Source: Synechococcales cyanobacterium M55_K2018_004
Lineage (GTDB): Bacteria > Cyanobacteriota > Cyanobacteriia > Elainellales > Elainellaceae
DNA length: 36,950 nucleotides
NCBI GenBank assembly: GCA_015295905.1
Contig: DVEB01000222.1
Span: forward strand, 1-36,950
Direction of reading: 5' to 3'
Below the pieces are notes generated by a model that ran no database searches, was not told the origin of the DNA, and worked only from the letters and a program-made list of their open reading frames with translations. Shown in pieces: positions 25,476 to 32,818 of the stretch. The number at the start of each line of letters is the position of its first letter. Within the stretch, counting starts at the first letter, position 1. The translations under genes and the position numbers were made by a program.

Positions 25476-28023
25476 TGGTCCTGTTTCCAGCGGCGCTGTC
25501 CTGGGAAATGCTGACGAGGCGATCGCCATCCGATGCAAAAATCAGCTTTGTGGGTTCTCCCGGCAGGCCCTCCAGCGTGCGGATCAACGTTCCGCTGCGC
25601 AGGTCGGTGATGTTAATCCGCAGATGGCCTGGGTTGACCTGAGAAGGCGCTGTCCAGGCGAGGGTGTAGCCATCGGGGCTGACTGTAAAATCACTCCACT
25701 CCGGCACATTGGGGAGGGTGCGGGCCAACCGGAGGGCAGTGTCAGTTATTTGCCATACCTGCAAGCCAGCGTCAACTGAGCTTGAAATGAGGGATTCCTC
25801 GTGCGGCAAAAAGCAGAATTTGGTTAGGCTGCGAGGGGAAAATGCCACAGTCCCTAGCAGTTCCTGGCGCTCCACACTCCAAACTTCCAGGGTCGCCGAC
25901 GAGGTGGTTGTGCCATTGCTCGGATTCTCAACCGCAAGGGTTTTGCCCGAAGGACTGAAAAAATAATTGCTGGGAATCTCTTCAGTAGGGGCCGTGCGGA
26001 CAGTCCCTAACAGGTTGCCGGTTTGGGTGTCGCGGATTTCAATCGCAGTCACCAGGGGCCCAGCAGGACGGTTTTGTTGCAGGGCGAGATCTGTGTATTG
26101 GGCGATCGCCACAGAGGTGCCATCCGGGCTGAGCGCAAATTCTCGATAGTCAGCCGCAGGGTTGGCAGCCTTTCCAGCTTGGTTGCGGGGAACCGAAAAG
26201 CCGCCCACCTGCTCTCCGGTTTCAACCCTAACGATCGAGACCTGACTAGGATCTGACCGTGATTGCAGCGTTAAAAACTGGTGATTGTCACTCAACCGCA
26301 AGCGATGGTTTCGAGGTGAGAGTCCTGCCAGCGGGATGGGCTGTTCTGGCTGCGCGAAGGCATTGCGGAGCCACAGGCGTCCTCCCTGCTCCGCCACAAC
26401 GGGCAGCGTAACGTTGAGGCTTTCGTTGGGGTGCCACCACTGCGCCCAAGCCTGGTTCTTGTCGGGAAACGCTTCTGATGTTCCCGTCGATAGGTGGATA
26501 ACGCGGACAACACCATCGGCTGCTGAACTGCGGCTGCTCGGCAGATTCGCCCAAGCGAGTCTTTCTCCGTCGGGACTCAACACCACCTGATTGCCAGCAA
26601 CGGTAGAAACAACAGTCTGGATAGCATCGTCTCGCAGGGCACTCGTCTGAGAGCGGGAGGCGAGGGTGGGTGGCATGGCCTGCCGTTGGGGAAAATGCTG
26701 TTGGCTGAGGAGCGCTAGTCCCACAAGGCTTAAAAGCACCACCACCACGATCCCTATCCCCTCCCGTTTGCTGCCTTTGGCCAGAGACTGAGGAGGCCGA
26801 CCTGTTGTGGAACTGGCCGGCTGAACCGGAGGTGCTGGTTGAGGGGGTGGGGCGATCGCCCCTGTCTGCCCTGCCTGTGCCGGTCTGACCTCCCAAGCTA
26901 GTGGTTTTGAGCGCACACCCTGATCGGCCCAACTCACCTCAACGGATGCCACAGAACCCTCAGATTCCGGGAATGCTCGTTGGGGATTAAGGGTAAAGTC
27001 TGGCAGGGCAGGTGCCTGGTCAGGGGGGACCAGCGCCACCGTAGCAGCCCTACAGTGAGGAAACGGTTTTGAAGGGAGGCCCAAGTCGAGCAGCACGTCA
27101 TTGGCGGTGGCGTATCGTCGTCGCGTCGCAGGCTCTAGCAATTGATCGAGGATTTGCCCCAACGCTTCGCTAATCGGTTGTTGCAAATAATCGCGCCAAA
27201 CCCAACGGCCTTCGCCCGTGTCGTATAGGTCAAACGGAGAGAGGTGCGTCAGCAGGTAAACACAGGTTGCACCCAAGCTATACAGATCGCTGGCAAAGGT
27301 CGCTTTGCCTCTGGCCTGCTCCGGCGCAGTGAATTCAGCGCTGCCAATCACGGTACCCGTGAGAACTGGATCGAAGGGCGCAGCCTGTTTCGCTGCCCCT
27401 AGATCAACTAAAACGAGGGGCGATCGCTGTCCTGGGGAAGACTGCGGACGGATGATATTCGCTGGTTTCACATCCCGGTGGATCACCTGGTGCTCATGCA
27501 GAAATTGCAGAACAGGCAAGAGATCCTGCAACAGTTGGCGGATTTTTGCTTCGTCAAAGATGCCTTCCTCTTCCAGTTCTTGGGCCAAGTTGCGTCCGTC
27601 AACAAATTCCTGAATTAGATACAAGTAGCCGTCTTGCTCAACGCTGTCGAACAGCGCTGGAATTTGGGGATGCTGACCCAACTGCCTCAGTTGCTCGGCC
27701 TCTTGTCGAAAGAGGGCGATCGCTTTCTCTCGATGCTCGGCAGCCTGCACTTGTGGGAAGCATTGTTTGATCACACACGGTTTGATCACACACGGCTTGA
27801 TCACACACGGAATCGGCTGGGCCGCCGTTTGCTCGATCGCCACAAAGGTTCTGCCAAAGCCACCCGAACCAAGGGGCTTCAGCGCGACGTATCGCTTCCC
27901 TCGGCCGTCTGTCGGTGAGCCGCTTAAACCCAATGGCATCCCACAGGTCTGACAAATCCCCGCCTCATCCTGAGGCGCAGGGTTCTGAGGAGATGGACAG
28001 AGCGGATTCAAGCAGTAGCTCAT
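25450..28023 (-). CDS. Zinc-ribbon Ser/Thr protein kinase with C-terminal beta-propeller-like domain
   Basis: An 857-residue membrane-anchored Hanks-type kinase. A four-Cys zinc ribbon (Cys4, Cys9, Cys24, Cys27) leads into the kinase domain (about 44-315): Gly loop GSGGFGRTF (52-60), HRDVKPANI (182-190), DLG (207-209) and GSAEFTAPEQ. A single transmembrane helix sits near 418-436 (GIGIVVVVLLSLVGLALLS). The C-terminal part, about 470-857, has SPDG- and SGKT-type repeats of a WD40/beta-propeller-like sensor. The beta-3 strand that bears the ATP-binding Lys is tripled, PCVIKPCVIKPCVIK (residues 72-86), by a 15-bp DNA repeat. The GH116 gene converges on it with a 26-bp overlap. Target proteins are unknown. 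Confidence 0.9.
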   Translation of the reverse strand: MSYCLNPLCPSPQNPAPQDEAGICQTCGMPLGLSGSPTDGRGKRYVALKPLGSGGFGRTFVAIEQTAAQPIPCVIKPCVIKPCVIKQCFPQVQAAEHREKAIALFRQEAEQLRQLGQHPQIPALFDSVEQDGYLYLIQEFVDGRNLAQELEEEGIFDEAKIRQLLQDLLPVLQFLHEHQVIHRDVKPANIIRPQSSPGQRSPLVLVDLGAAKQAAPFDPVLTGTVIGSAEFTAPEQARGKATFASDLYSLGATCVYLLTHLSPFDLYDTGEGRWVWRDYLQQPISEALGQILDQLLEPATRRRYATANDVLLDLGLPSKPFPHCRAATVALVPPDQAPALPDFTLNPQRAFPESEGSVASVEVSWADQGVRSKPLAWEVRPAQAGQTGAIAPPPQPAPPVQPASSTTGRPPQSLAKGSKREGIGIVVVVLLSLVGLALLSQQHFPQRQAMPPTLASRSQTSALRDDAIQTVVSTVAGNQVVLSPDGERLAWANLPSSRSSAADGVVRVIHLSTGTSEAFPDKNQAWAQWWHPNESLNVTLPVVAEQGGRLWLRNAFAQPEQPIPLAGLSPRNHRLRLSDNHQFLTLQSRSDPSQVSIVRVETGEQVGGFSVPRNQAGKAANPAADYREFALSPDGTSVAIAQYTDLALQQNRPAGPLVTAIEIRDTQTGNLLGTVRTAPTEEIPSNYFFSPSGKTLAVENPSNGTTTSSATLEVWSVERQELLGTVAFSPRSLTKFCFLPHEESLISSSVDAGLQVWQITDTALRLARTLPNVPEWSDFTVSPDGYTLAWTAPSQVNPGHLRINITDLRSGTLIRTLEGLPGEPTKLIFASDGDRLVSISQDSAAGNRTIKLWRIFP
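27766..27810. repeat. 15-bp in-frame tandem repeat inside the kinase gene
   Basis: TTTGATCACACACGG at 27766 and 27781, then CTTGATCACACACGG at 27796. On the coding strand each unit encodes the five residues PCVIK, so the repeat adds two extra copies of the segment carrying the kinase VAIK-type lysine. Confidence 0.9.
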
Positions 28024-28488
28024 AGGAAAACGCCAGAGGCTAAATGAATTTCAAGGACATGAGAGATGCCTGGTGCTGTTTATCATCCCCCTGGTTCCTT
28101 CCTGTTTAGCAGAAACACTGGATGTTTGGCGTGGGAGGGGCGATCGCCTATCCCATCTCTCCATGCCGAAATCCTCTACTCCCGGACGAGATTTCGATCG
28201 TAAACAAAACCAGAACATGATAAAACAAGATCGCGGTCAACGTAGAGGGCGACTCTGAGAGCGCGCTACACTTGTAGAGCGCTGTTCTTTGTCCAGCCTC
28301 GCGTGACGTCGCCAAAAGCATCGGTACAAAGGCACAACAAACTAAATACTCTAGCGCTGACTAGACTGTTGCAACGAAACGTAATAAGATTCACAACGTT
28401 TGTTATTAAAGAGCAAACAGAGTAAGCGCATCCAATTTTCTTGGAATCCGAGATCAGCGATTTCTCTTTTGGGGAGCTAAGTAGGCCA
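28024..28488. other. Divergent intergenic region between the kinase and mreB
   Basis: About 465 bp with no supported gene. It should contain both divergent promoters. A stem AGCGC-CTAC / GTAG-GCGCT with one mismatch lies at 28260-28283. AT-rich DNA at 28370-28430 is the best place for the mreB promoter, but no clear hexamers can be assigned. A 61-codon frame at 28073-28258 has no sign of coding. Confidence 0.5.
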
Positions 28489-29532
28489 GTGGGACTGTTC
28501 AATCGTTTTTCCTTTTCGCGTGACATGGGTATCGATTTAGGTACTGCAAACACGCTTGTTTATGTCTCAGGCAAAGGCATTGTCTTGCAAGAGCCGTCCG
28601 TCGTTGCTATTGACCAAAAACAAAAAGCACCGCTGGCAGTTGGCGAAGACGCTAAAAAAATGCTGGGAAGAACCCCCGGAGATGTGGTGGCCCTGCGTCC
28701 TCTGCGGGATGGCGTAATTGCAGATTTTGACACCGCAGAGTTGATGCTCAAGCATTTCATTCGGCGAGTCCACGAAGGGCGCACACTGGTCTCGCCTCGC
28801 ATTGTCATCGGGATTCCTAGCGGCGTGACGGGGGTAGAGCGGCGAGCGGTGATGGAAGCCGCAGCCCAAGCTGGTGCTCGTGATGTGTACCTGATTGACG
28901 AACCTGTGGCAGCGGCGATTGGGGCAGGGTTGCCCGTCGCAGAACCCACCGGCAACATGATCATTGACATCGGTGGCGGCACCACGGAGGTCGCGGTACT
29001 CAGTTTGCAGGGAACGGTGTTGAGTGAATCTGTGCGGGTGGCCGGCGACGAGCTGAGCGAAGCCATCATGCAGTATATGAAGAAGGTGCATAACCTAGTG
29101 ATTGGGGAACGCACGGCTGAAGAGATCAAGATTGCGGTAGGTTCTGCTTACCCGATGGATGATGACGAGGGTGTCTTCATGGAGGTACGCGGCCTCCACC
29201 TGCTCTCTGGCCTGCCTCGAACTGTCACGGTCAAGGGGCCGGAAATCCGCGAGGCCATGGCTGAACCGCTGTCGGTGATTATTGAAGCAGTCAAGCGGAC
29301 TTTGGAACGCACTCCTCCTGAACTGGCAGCCGATATTATTGACCGGGGCATCATGCTAGCAGGGGGTGGTGCTTTGCTGCGGGGCCTCGACACACTGATC
29401 AGCCATGAGACAGGGATTGTCACCCACGTTGCGGCTGATCCACTCAGTTGTGTGGTTTTGGGCACCGGGCGAGTGCTAGAAAACTTCAAGCAGCTAGAAA
29501 GGGTATTTAGCGGTCACTCTCGCAACCTCTAG
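28489..29532 (+). CDS. mreB: Rod shape-determining protein MreB
   Basis: Bacterial actin homologue that polymerises under the inner membrane and guides cell-wall synthesis. The phosphate-1 motif is [26 protein letters not shown] is phosphate-2, and [15 protein letters not shown] is the adenosine motif. I choose the GTG at 28489 ([12 protein letters not shown], 347 residues), which matches the usual cyanobacterial MreB N-terminus and has GGGGAG upstream; an in-frame TTG at 28441 would add 16 unusual residues. It is the first gene of mreBCD; mreC follows after 288 bp. Confidence 0.95.
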   Translation: MGLFNRFSFSRDMGIDLGTANTLVYVSGKGIVLQEPSVVAIDQKQKAPLAVGEDAKKMLGRTPGDVVALRPLRDGVIADFDTAELMLKHFIRRVHEGRTLVSPRIVIGIPSGVTGVERRAVMEAAAQAGARDVYLIDEPVAAAIGAGLPVAEPTGNMIIDIGGGTTEVAVLSLQGTVLSESVRVAGDELSEAIMQYMKKVHNLVIGERTAEEIKIAVGSAYPMDDDEGVFMEVRGLHLLSGLPRTVTVKGPEIREAMAEPLSVIIEAVKRTLERTPPELAADIIDRGIMLAGGGALLRGLDTLISHETGIVTHVAADPLSCVVLGTGRVLENFKQLERVFSGHSRNL

Positions 29533-29820
29533 CGATCGCCCCACACGACTCACGTCCTTACAGGACGCAACCTCTGGACAAAGCCCTAGGGCGGTTGCTG
29601 CCTCCCTGAATCGTTTTGCTAGCTCTGCTAGAGGTTGTTCTATAAGCATTAATGCTCATCCATAGCCTTGAAGTTGGTCTAACCTGGTATCCTGGTAAAG
29701 GAAGTGAAGCCCACTCTCCTGCAAGCCCGGTTCGCAGTCCAAGAGCCGAAACAGCGGAACAAAGACTGATGCACTGCGGTCGTTTGCGATCGCCCTACAG
29801 AAGTTATTTCTTTCTGATTG

Positions 29821-30582
29821 ATGTTTACACTGCGTCGCTGGTGGAGTCGGCAAGGCATTGGAATTTCGCTTGTGCTTCTGGCCCTAGGAAGTGCTTGGAT
29901 GCTACGTCAAACGCAAGGAAGTTTGCTGTTTGAGATATATCAGACCTTGGCACGTCCGTTTGAAACTGCGCCTCCTTCTCCAGATACTATCCGTCAAGAT
30001 GCCCGGCTGCTTGAATTACAGCAGCGGTTAGTTGAACTGGAAAGCCAAAACCAGCAACTCAAAGAACTATTGGGCTACACCGCTACCCAAAAGCAACAGG
30101 GTGTGATTGCGCCCATCATTGGGCGCAGTTCAGATCACTGGTGGCAACAGGTGGTGCTGGGGCGCGGCAGTCAGGACGGCATCCGCCAGGGCGATGTGGT
30201 TTCTGGTGCAGGCGGCATCGTTGGACGGGTAGTACAGGTCACGCCCTCCACGAGTCGGGTTTTGCTGATTAGCGATCCAACCAGCCAGGTGGGTGTGCTT
30301 GTGAGTCGGTCGCGTTACTCTGGGGTGATGCGAGGCCAGGCGGGCAACCGGGCAGTGGTTGAGTTTTTCGACAAAGCCCCAGACGTGAAGCCGGGAGACG
30401 TGCTGACCACTTCTTCCTTTAGTCAACTGTTTCCTCCAGGGCTACCAATCGGGCGGATTGAGTCGATCGATCTCAGTAAAAGCCCGGCTCCAGAAGCCGT
30501 AGTTGTCCTCTCTGCACCCATTAGCCATCTGGAGTGGGTGACCGTTGTATCGGGTAAGTCCGATGGTGCTTCCAACCCCTAA
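29821..30582 (+). CDS. mreC: Rod shape-determining protein MreC
   Basis: A bitopic membrane protein of the elongasome. After a short cytoplasmic start (MFTLRRWWSRQ) comes one transmembrane helix (GIGISLVLLALGSAWML), a coiled coil (LELQQRLVELESQNQQLKEL), then the periplasmic beta-barrel domain with GRSSDHWWQQVVLGRGSQDG, GVVGRV-like GGIVGRVVQV and GVLVSRSRYSGVMRGQ. 253 residues. The ATG at 29821 directly follows an in-frame TTG. mreD overlaps its end by 20 bp. The 288 bp upstream contain a palindrome AGCATTAATGCT (29646-29657) but no gene. Confidence 0.93.
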   Translation: MFTLRRWWSRQGIGISLVLLALGSAWMLRQTQGSLLFEIYQTLARPFETAPPSPDTIRQDARLLELQQRLVELESQNQQLKELLGYTATQKQQGVIAPIIGRSSDHWWQQVVLGRGSQDGIRQGDVVSGAGGIVGRVVQVTPSTSRVLLISDPTSQVGVLVSRSRYSGVMRGQAGNRAVVEFFDKAPDVKPGDVLTTSSFSQLFPPGLPIGRIESIDLSKSPAPEAVVVLSAPISHLEWVTVVSGKSDGASNP

Positions 30583-31177
30583 AACCAGGACAGGTCAACG
30601 TAGAATATCAACCTTTTGGGCCACTCCTCAAGCAAGGCAGTGGCTCAACGGGATGGTGACTGTTTTGTCTGTGCTGGCCTGTCTGCTCATCCTGCCTACA
30701 CGCCTACCGGGGATGGAAATTTTGGGGGTAGGTCCCAATTGGTTGCTGATCTGGGTCGTGGCCTGGAGTGTAAAACGCAGTGTGTGGCAGGGGGCGATCG
30801 CCGGCATTACGCTAGGGCTGATTCAGGATGGTATGACTTCCCCCCACCCAACTCACACCCTCAGCTTGGCGATCGTAGGGATGCTCACCGCCCGCCTTCA
30901 GAAGCAGCGGTATATCCAGGAAGACTTTATTTCCGTGGCTCTGATTGTGTTTGGCATGGCAGTGGTGGCCGAGACTGTCACCGCTCTACAGTTCACACTG
31001 CAAGGCGTTGGTACGCCACAACACGAGGAAGCCCGCACCCTGACTGAGATCTGGACCTATCATCAGTGGATTGCTCTCAGTTCTGCAATCCTCAGCAGCC
31101 TCTGGGCACCGGTTGTTTACTATCCGCTGAATCGGTGGTGGGAACGCATGAATGCGTTTAACCAGACTCCAACGTAA
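30563..31177 (+). CDS. mreD: Rod shape-determining protein MreD
   Basis: A small polytopic membrane protein, 204 residues, with about five hydrophobic segments (LNGMVTVLSVLACLLILP, GVGPNWLLIWVVAWSV, GAIAGITLGLIQDG and later ones). The GPNWLLIWVVAWSV and GLIQDGMT segments are typical of cyanobacterial MreD. The ATG at 30563 overlaps the mreC stop by 20 bp, so the two are translationally coupled. It is the last gene of the cluster; no PBP2 or RodA gene follows here. Confidence 0.88.
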   Translation: MVLPTPKTRTGQRRISTFWATPQARQWLNGMVTVLSVLACLLILPTRLPGMEILGVGPNWLLIWVVAWSVKRSVWQGAIAGITLGLIQDGMTSPHPTHTLSLAIVGMLTARLQKQRYIQEDFISVALIVFGMAVVAETVTALQFTLQGVGTPQHEEARTLTEIWTYHQWIALSSAILSSLWAPVVYYPLNRWWERMNAFNQTPT

Positions 31178-31265
31178 GATTCAAGAACTTAAGATTCTTA
31201 AGATTCAAGACTTATGGCGCTCTGCGTTAACCAGAACTGACGTTAACCTATGCGTGAACGCTATC
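31175..31265. repeat. Repeat-rich junction after mreD
   Basis: TAAGATTCAAGA-CTTA occurs twice (31175 and 31199), the first starting in the mreD stop codon. It is followed by TATGGCGCTCTGCG, then TTAACCAGAACTGACGT (identical to the left terminus of the MITE-like repeat read in reverse, as in copy 5), then AACCTATGCGTGAACGCTAT of the second repeat family. It looks like the scar of a nested insertion. Confidence 0.55.
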
Positions 31266-31285
31266 AGATGCAACGGAGGATGCGG

Positions 31286-32095
31286 CTACGCAACAACTGC
31301 TGCCCAATTCTCCTGACTGTAGACCAAGTAATGAGCGGCAGAGAGGAGATCGCTGTGAATGCGTGTTGGCGTAAACCGTTGTAAATAACTCTTACTGCGG
31401 ATGCCACAGGTCAAGGCAATCGTGGGGATGCCCGTTGCCTGACCCGCCAGAATATCAGCTTCGGTATCGCCAATCATCCAAGCAGCATCGTAGGCGCGAT
31501 CGCCCGAACGACTGCTGGCGATCGCCTGCCTCAGCAATTGCGTCTTGTGATCCGCCAAATTTTGGTAGGCGGCTCCTTCATCCTGGCTGCCATAGATTTC
31601 GCTGAACAACCGTAGCAGTCCGTAGCCATGCAAGACCTGAGCAGCCTGAACCTGGCAACGCAGAGTGACGAGGACAAGGCGAGCGCCCTGGGCATGGAGG
31701 AGAGCCAACGCCCAGCGTACTCCCGGTTGTAGGGCGTCCTGGTGCAGCAGGGCAGGTTGGTTCACAATGCGGGTGACACCCTCCATGAACAGAGCCATCT
31801 GCGCTTCCTGTAGTCCAGACCGCAGCGCAATTTCCACATCGGGCACCCGGTCTTGCTTCATCTGCCAGAACTGCTCCTTGGTAAGCAGGTGAATCGGCAG
31901 GGTCATCCCCTGGGCTTGGTAAGTGGCTTGCACTTCAGCCAGTGCTAACTGGTAGGTCTGGTAATAGCGGTCAGAAACGTTGATGATGGGGCCGTCAAAG
32001 TCGCAAAACACCGTCAACCGGGAGGGCGATCGCCAAACCGGAAGGCTCTGAAAAGGGGAATATTGATCCGCCTTTATGGTTGCGGTGTGAAGCAT
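31286..32095 (-). CDS. HAD-superfamily phosphatase
   Basis: A 269-residue haloacid-dehalogenase hydrolase. Motif I CDFDGPI gives the nucleophile and acid/base Asp pair, motif II is LVTLR, motif III Lys lies in DHKTQLL, and motif IV is MIGDTEADILAG. A helical cap of about 110 residues after motif I makes it a C1-cap, phosphoglycolate-phosphatase-like enzyme. The true substrate is unknown. It converges on mreD and lies 129 bp downstream of dtd on the same strand. Confidence 0.85.
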   Translation of the reverse strand: MLHTATIKADQYSPFQSLPVWRSPSRLTVFCDFDGPIINVSDRYYQTYQLALAEVQATYQAQGMTLPIHLLTKEQFWQMKQDRVPDVEIALRSGLQEAQMALFMEGVTRIVNQPALLHQDALQPGVRWALALLHAQGARLVLVTLRCQVQAAQVLHGYGLLRLFSEIYGSQDEGAAYQNLADHKTQLLRQAIASSRSGDRAYDAAWMIGDTEADILAGQATGIPTIALTCGIRSKSYLQRFTPTRIHSDLLSAAHYLVYSQENWAAVVA

Positions 32096-32224
32096 AAATT
32101 GTTACTAAGACTACGCTTTTTGCAATACTTTTTCACACTAGCAGGTAAACCATAAGTCGTCAACGAGCTAACCAATGTTCCCATTAATAATGCTTATACC
32201 TTTCATTGAGTGCTCCCTGGGGTG

Positions 32225-32674
32225 CTACTCTGCTTCGCGCTCCAGGATCAGCGTCACTGGGCCATCATTTTCAATCAAGACCTGCATCATCGCCCCAAAT
32301 TGTCCCGTTTCGACACGCAAGCCACTCTGGCGCAGTTTGTCTACAAATTGTTTGTAAAGATCCTCAGCCTTGGTGGGAGTCGCAGCACAGTCAAACGAAG
32401 GGCGTCGCCCTTTACGGCAATCGCCGTACAGCGTGAACTGGCTGATAACCAGCAATTCGCCGCCAATTTCCTGCACCGATTGGTTGAACCTGCCACTGCT
32501 GGAGTCTGGGAAAATTCGCAACTCCAGACACTTACGCGCCATCCAGTCCAACTCTGAGGGGGTATCCGTTTCTGCGATCCCCACCAGTAAGTTGAGGCCC
32601 CGGCCAATTTTACCGACGACCTGACCATCAACCACGACTTGAGACTGTGTGACTCGTTGGACAACTACTCGCAC
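32225..32674 (-). CDS. dtd: D-aminoacyl-tRNA deacylase
   Basis: Removes D-amino acids (and glycine from mischarged tRNA-Ala) from tRNA, protecting translation. The N-terminus [17 protein letters not shown], the active-site SQFTLYGD and the C-terminal NDGPVTL, which carries the Gly-cisPro motif, are all present; 149 residues is standard. It is divergent from the helicase gene. Confidence 0.95.
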   Translation of the reverse strand: MRVVVQRVTQSQVVVDGQVVGKIGRGLNLLVGIAETDTPSELDWMARKCLELRIFPDSSSGRFNQSVQEIGGELLVISQFTLYGDCRKGRRPSFDCAATPTKAEDLYKQFVDKLRQSGLRVETGQFGAMMQVLIENDGPVTLILEREAE

Positions 32675-32818
32675 AGATCACTCCTTTGCTGTCGGATGTG
32701 CAATTTGGGATTTGGGATCTGGGGTTTAGGCCTAGAACATTTGCAGGATTTTCACCTCTGCCAAGATCCCCGACAGAACACTAGCATCAATAAAGAATGC
32801 TTTGGATACTGGATCGGG

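Noticed and set aside
28073-28258. 61-codon plus-strand ORF upstream of mreB
   Set aside because: No ribosome-binding site, contains a HIP1 site, and has no recognisable protein features; it overlaps the expected promoter region.
29660-29760. tRNA-like GGTTCGCAGTCC segment between mreB and mreC
   Set aside because: No acceptor stem, D-arm or anticodon stem fits around it.
32639-32818. N-terminal extension of the helicase
   Set aside because: The extra 60 residues overlap dtd, are Cys-rich and unrelated to UvrD; the ATG at 32819 is a better start.
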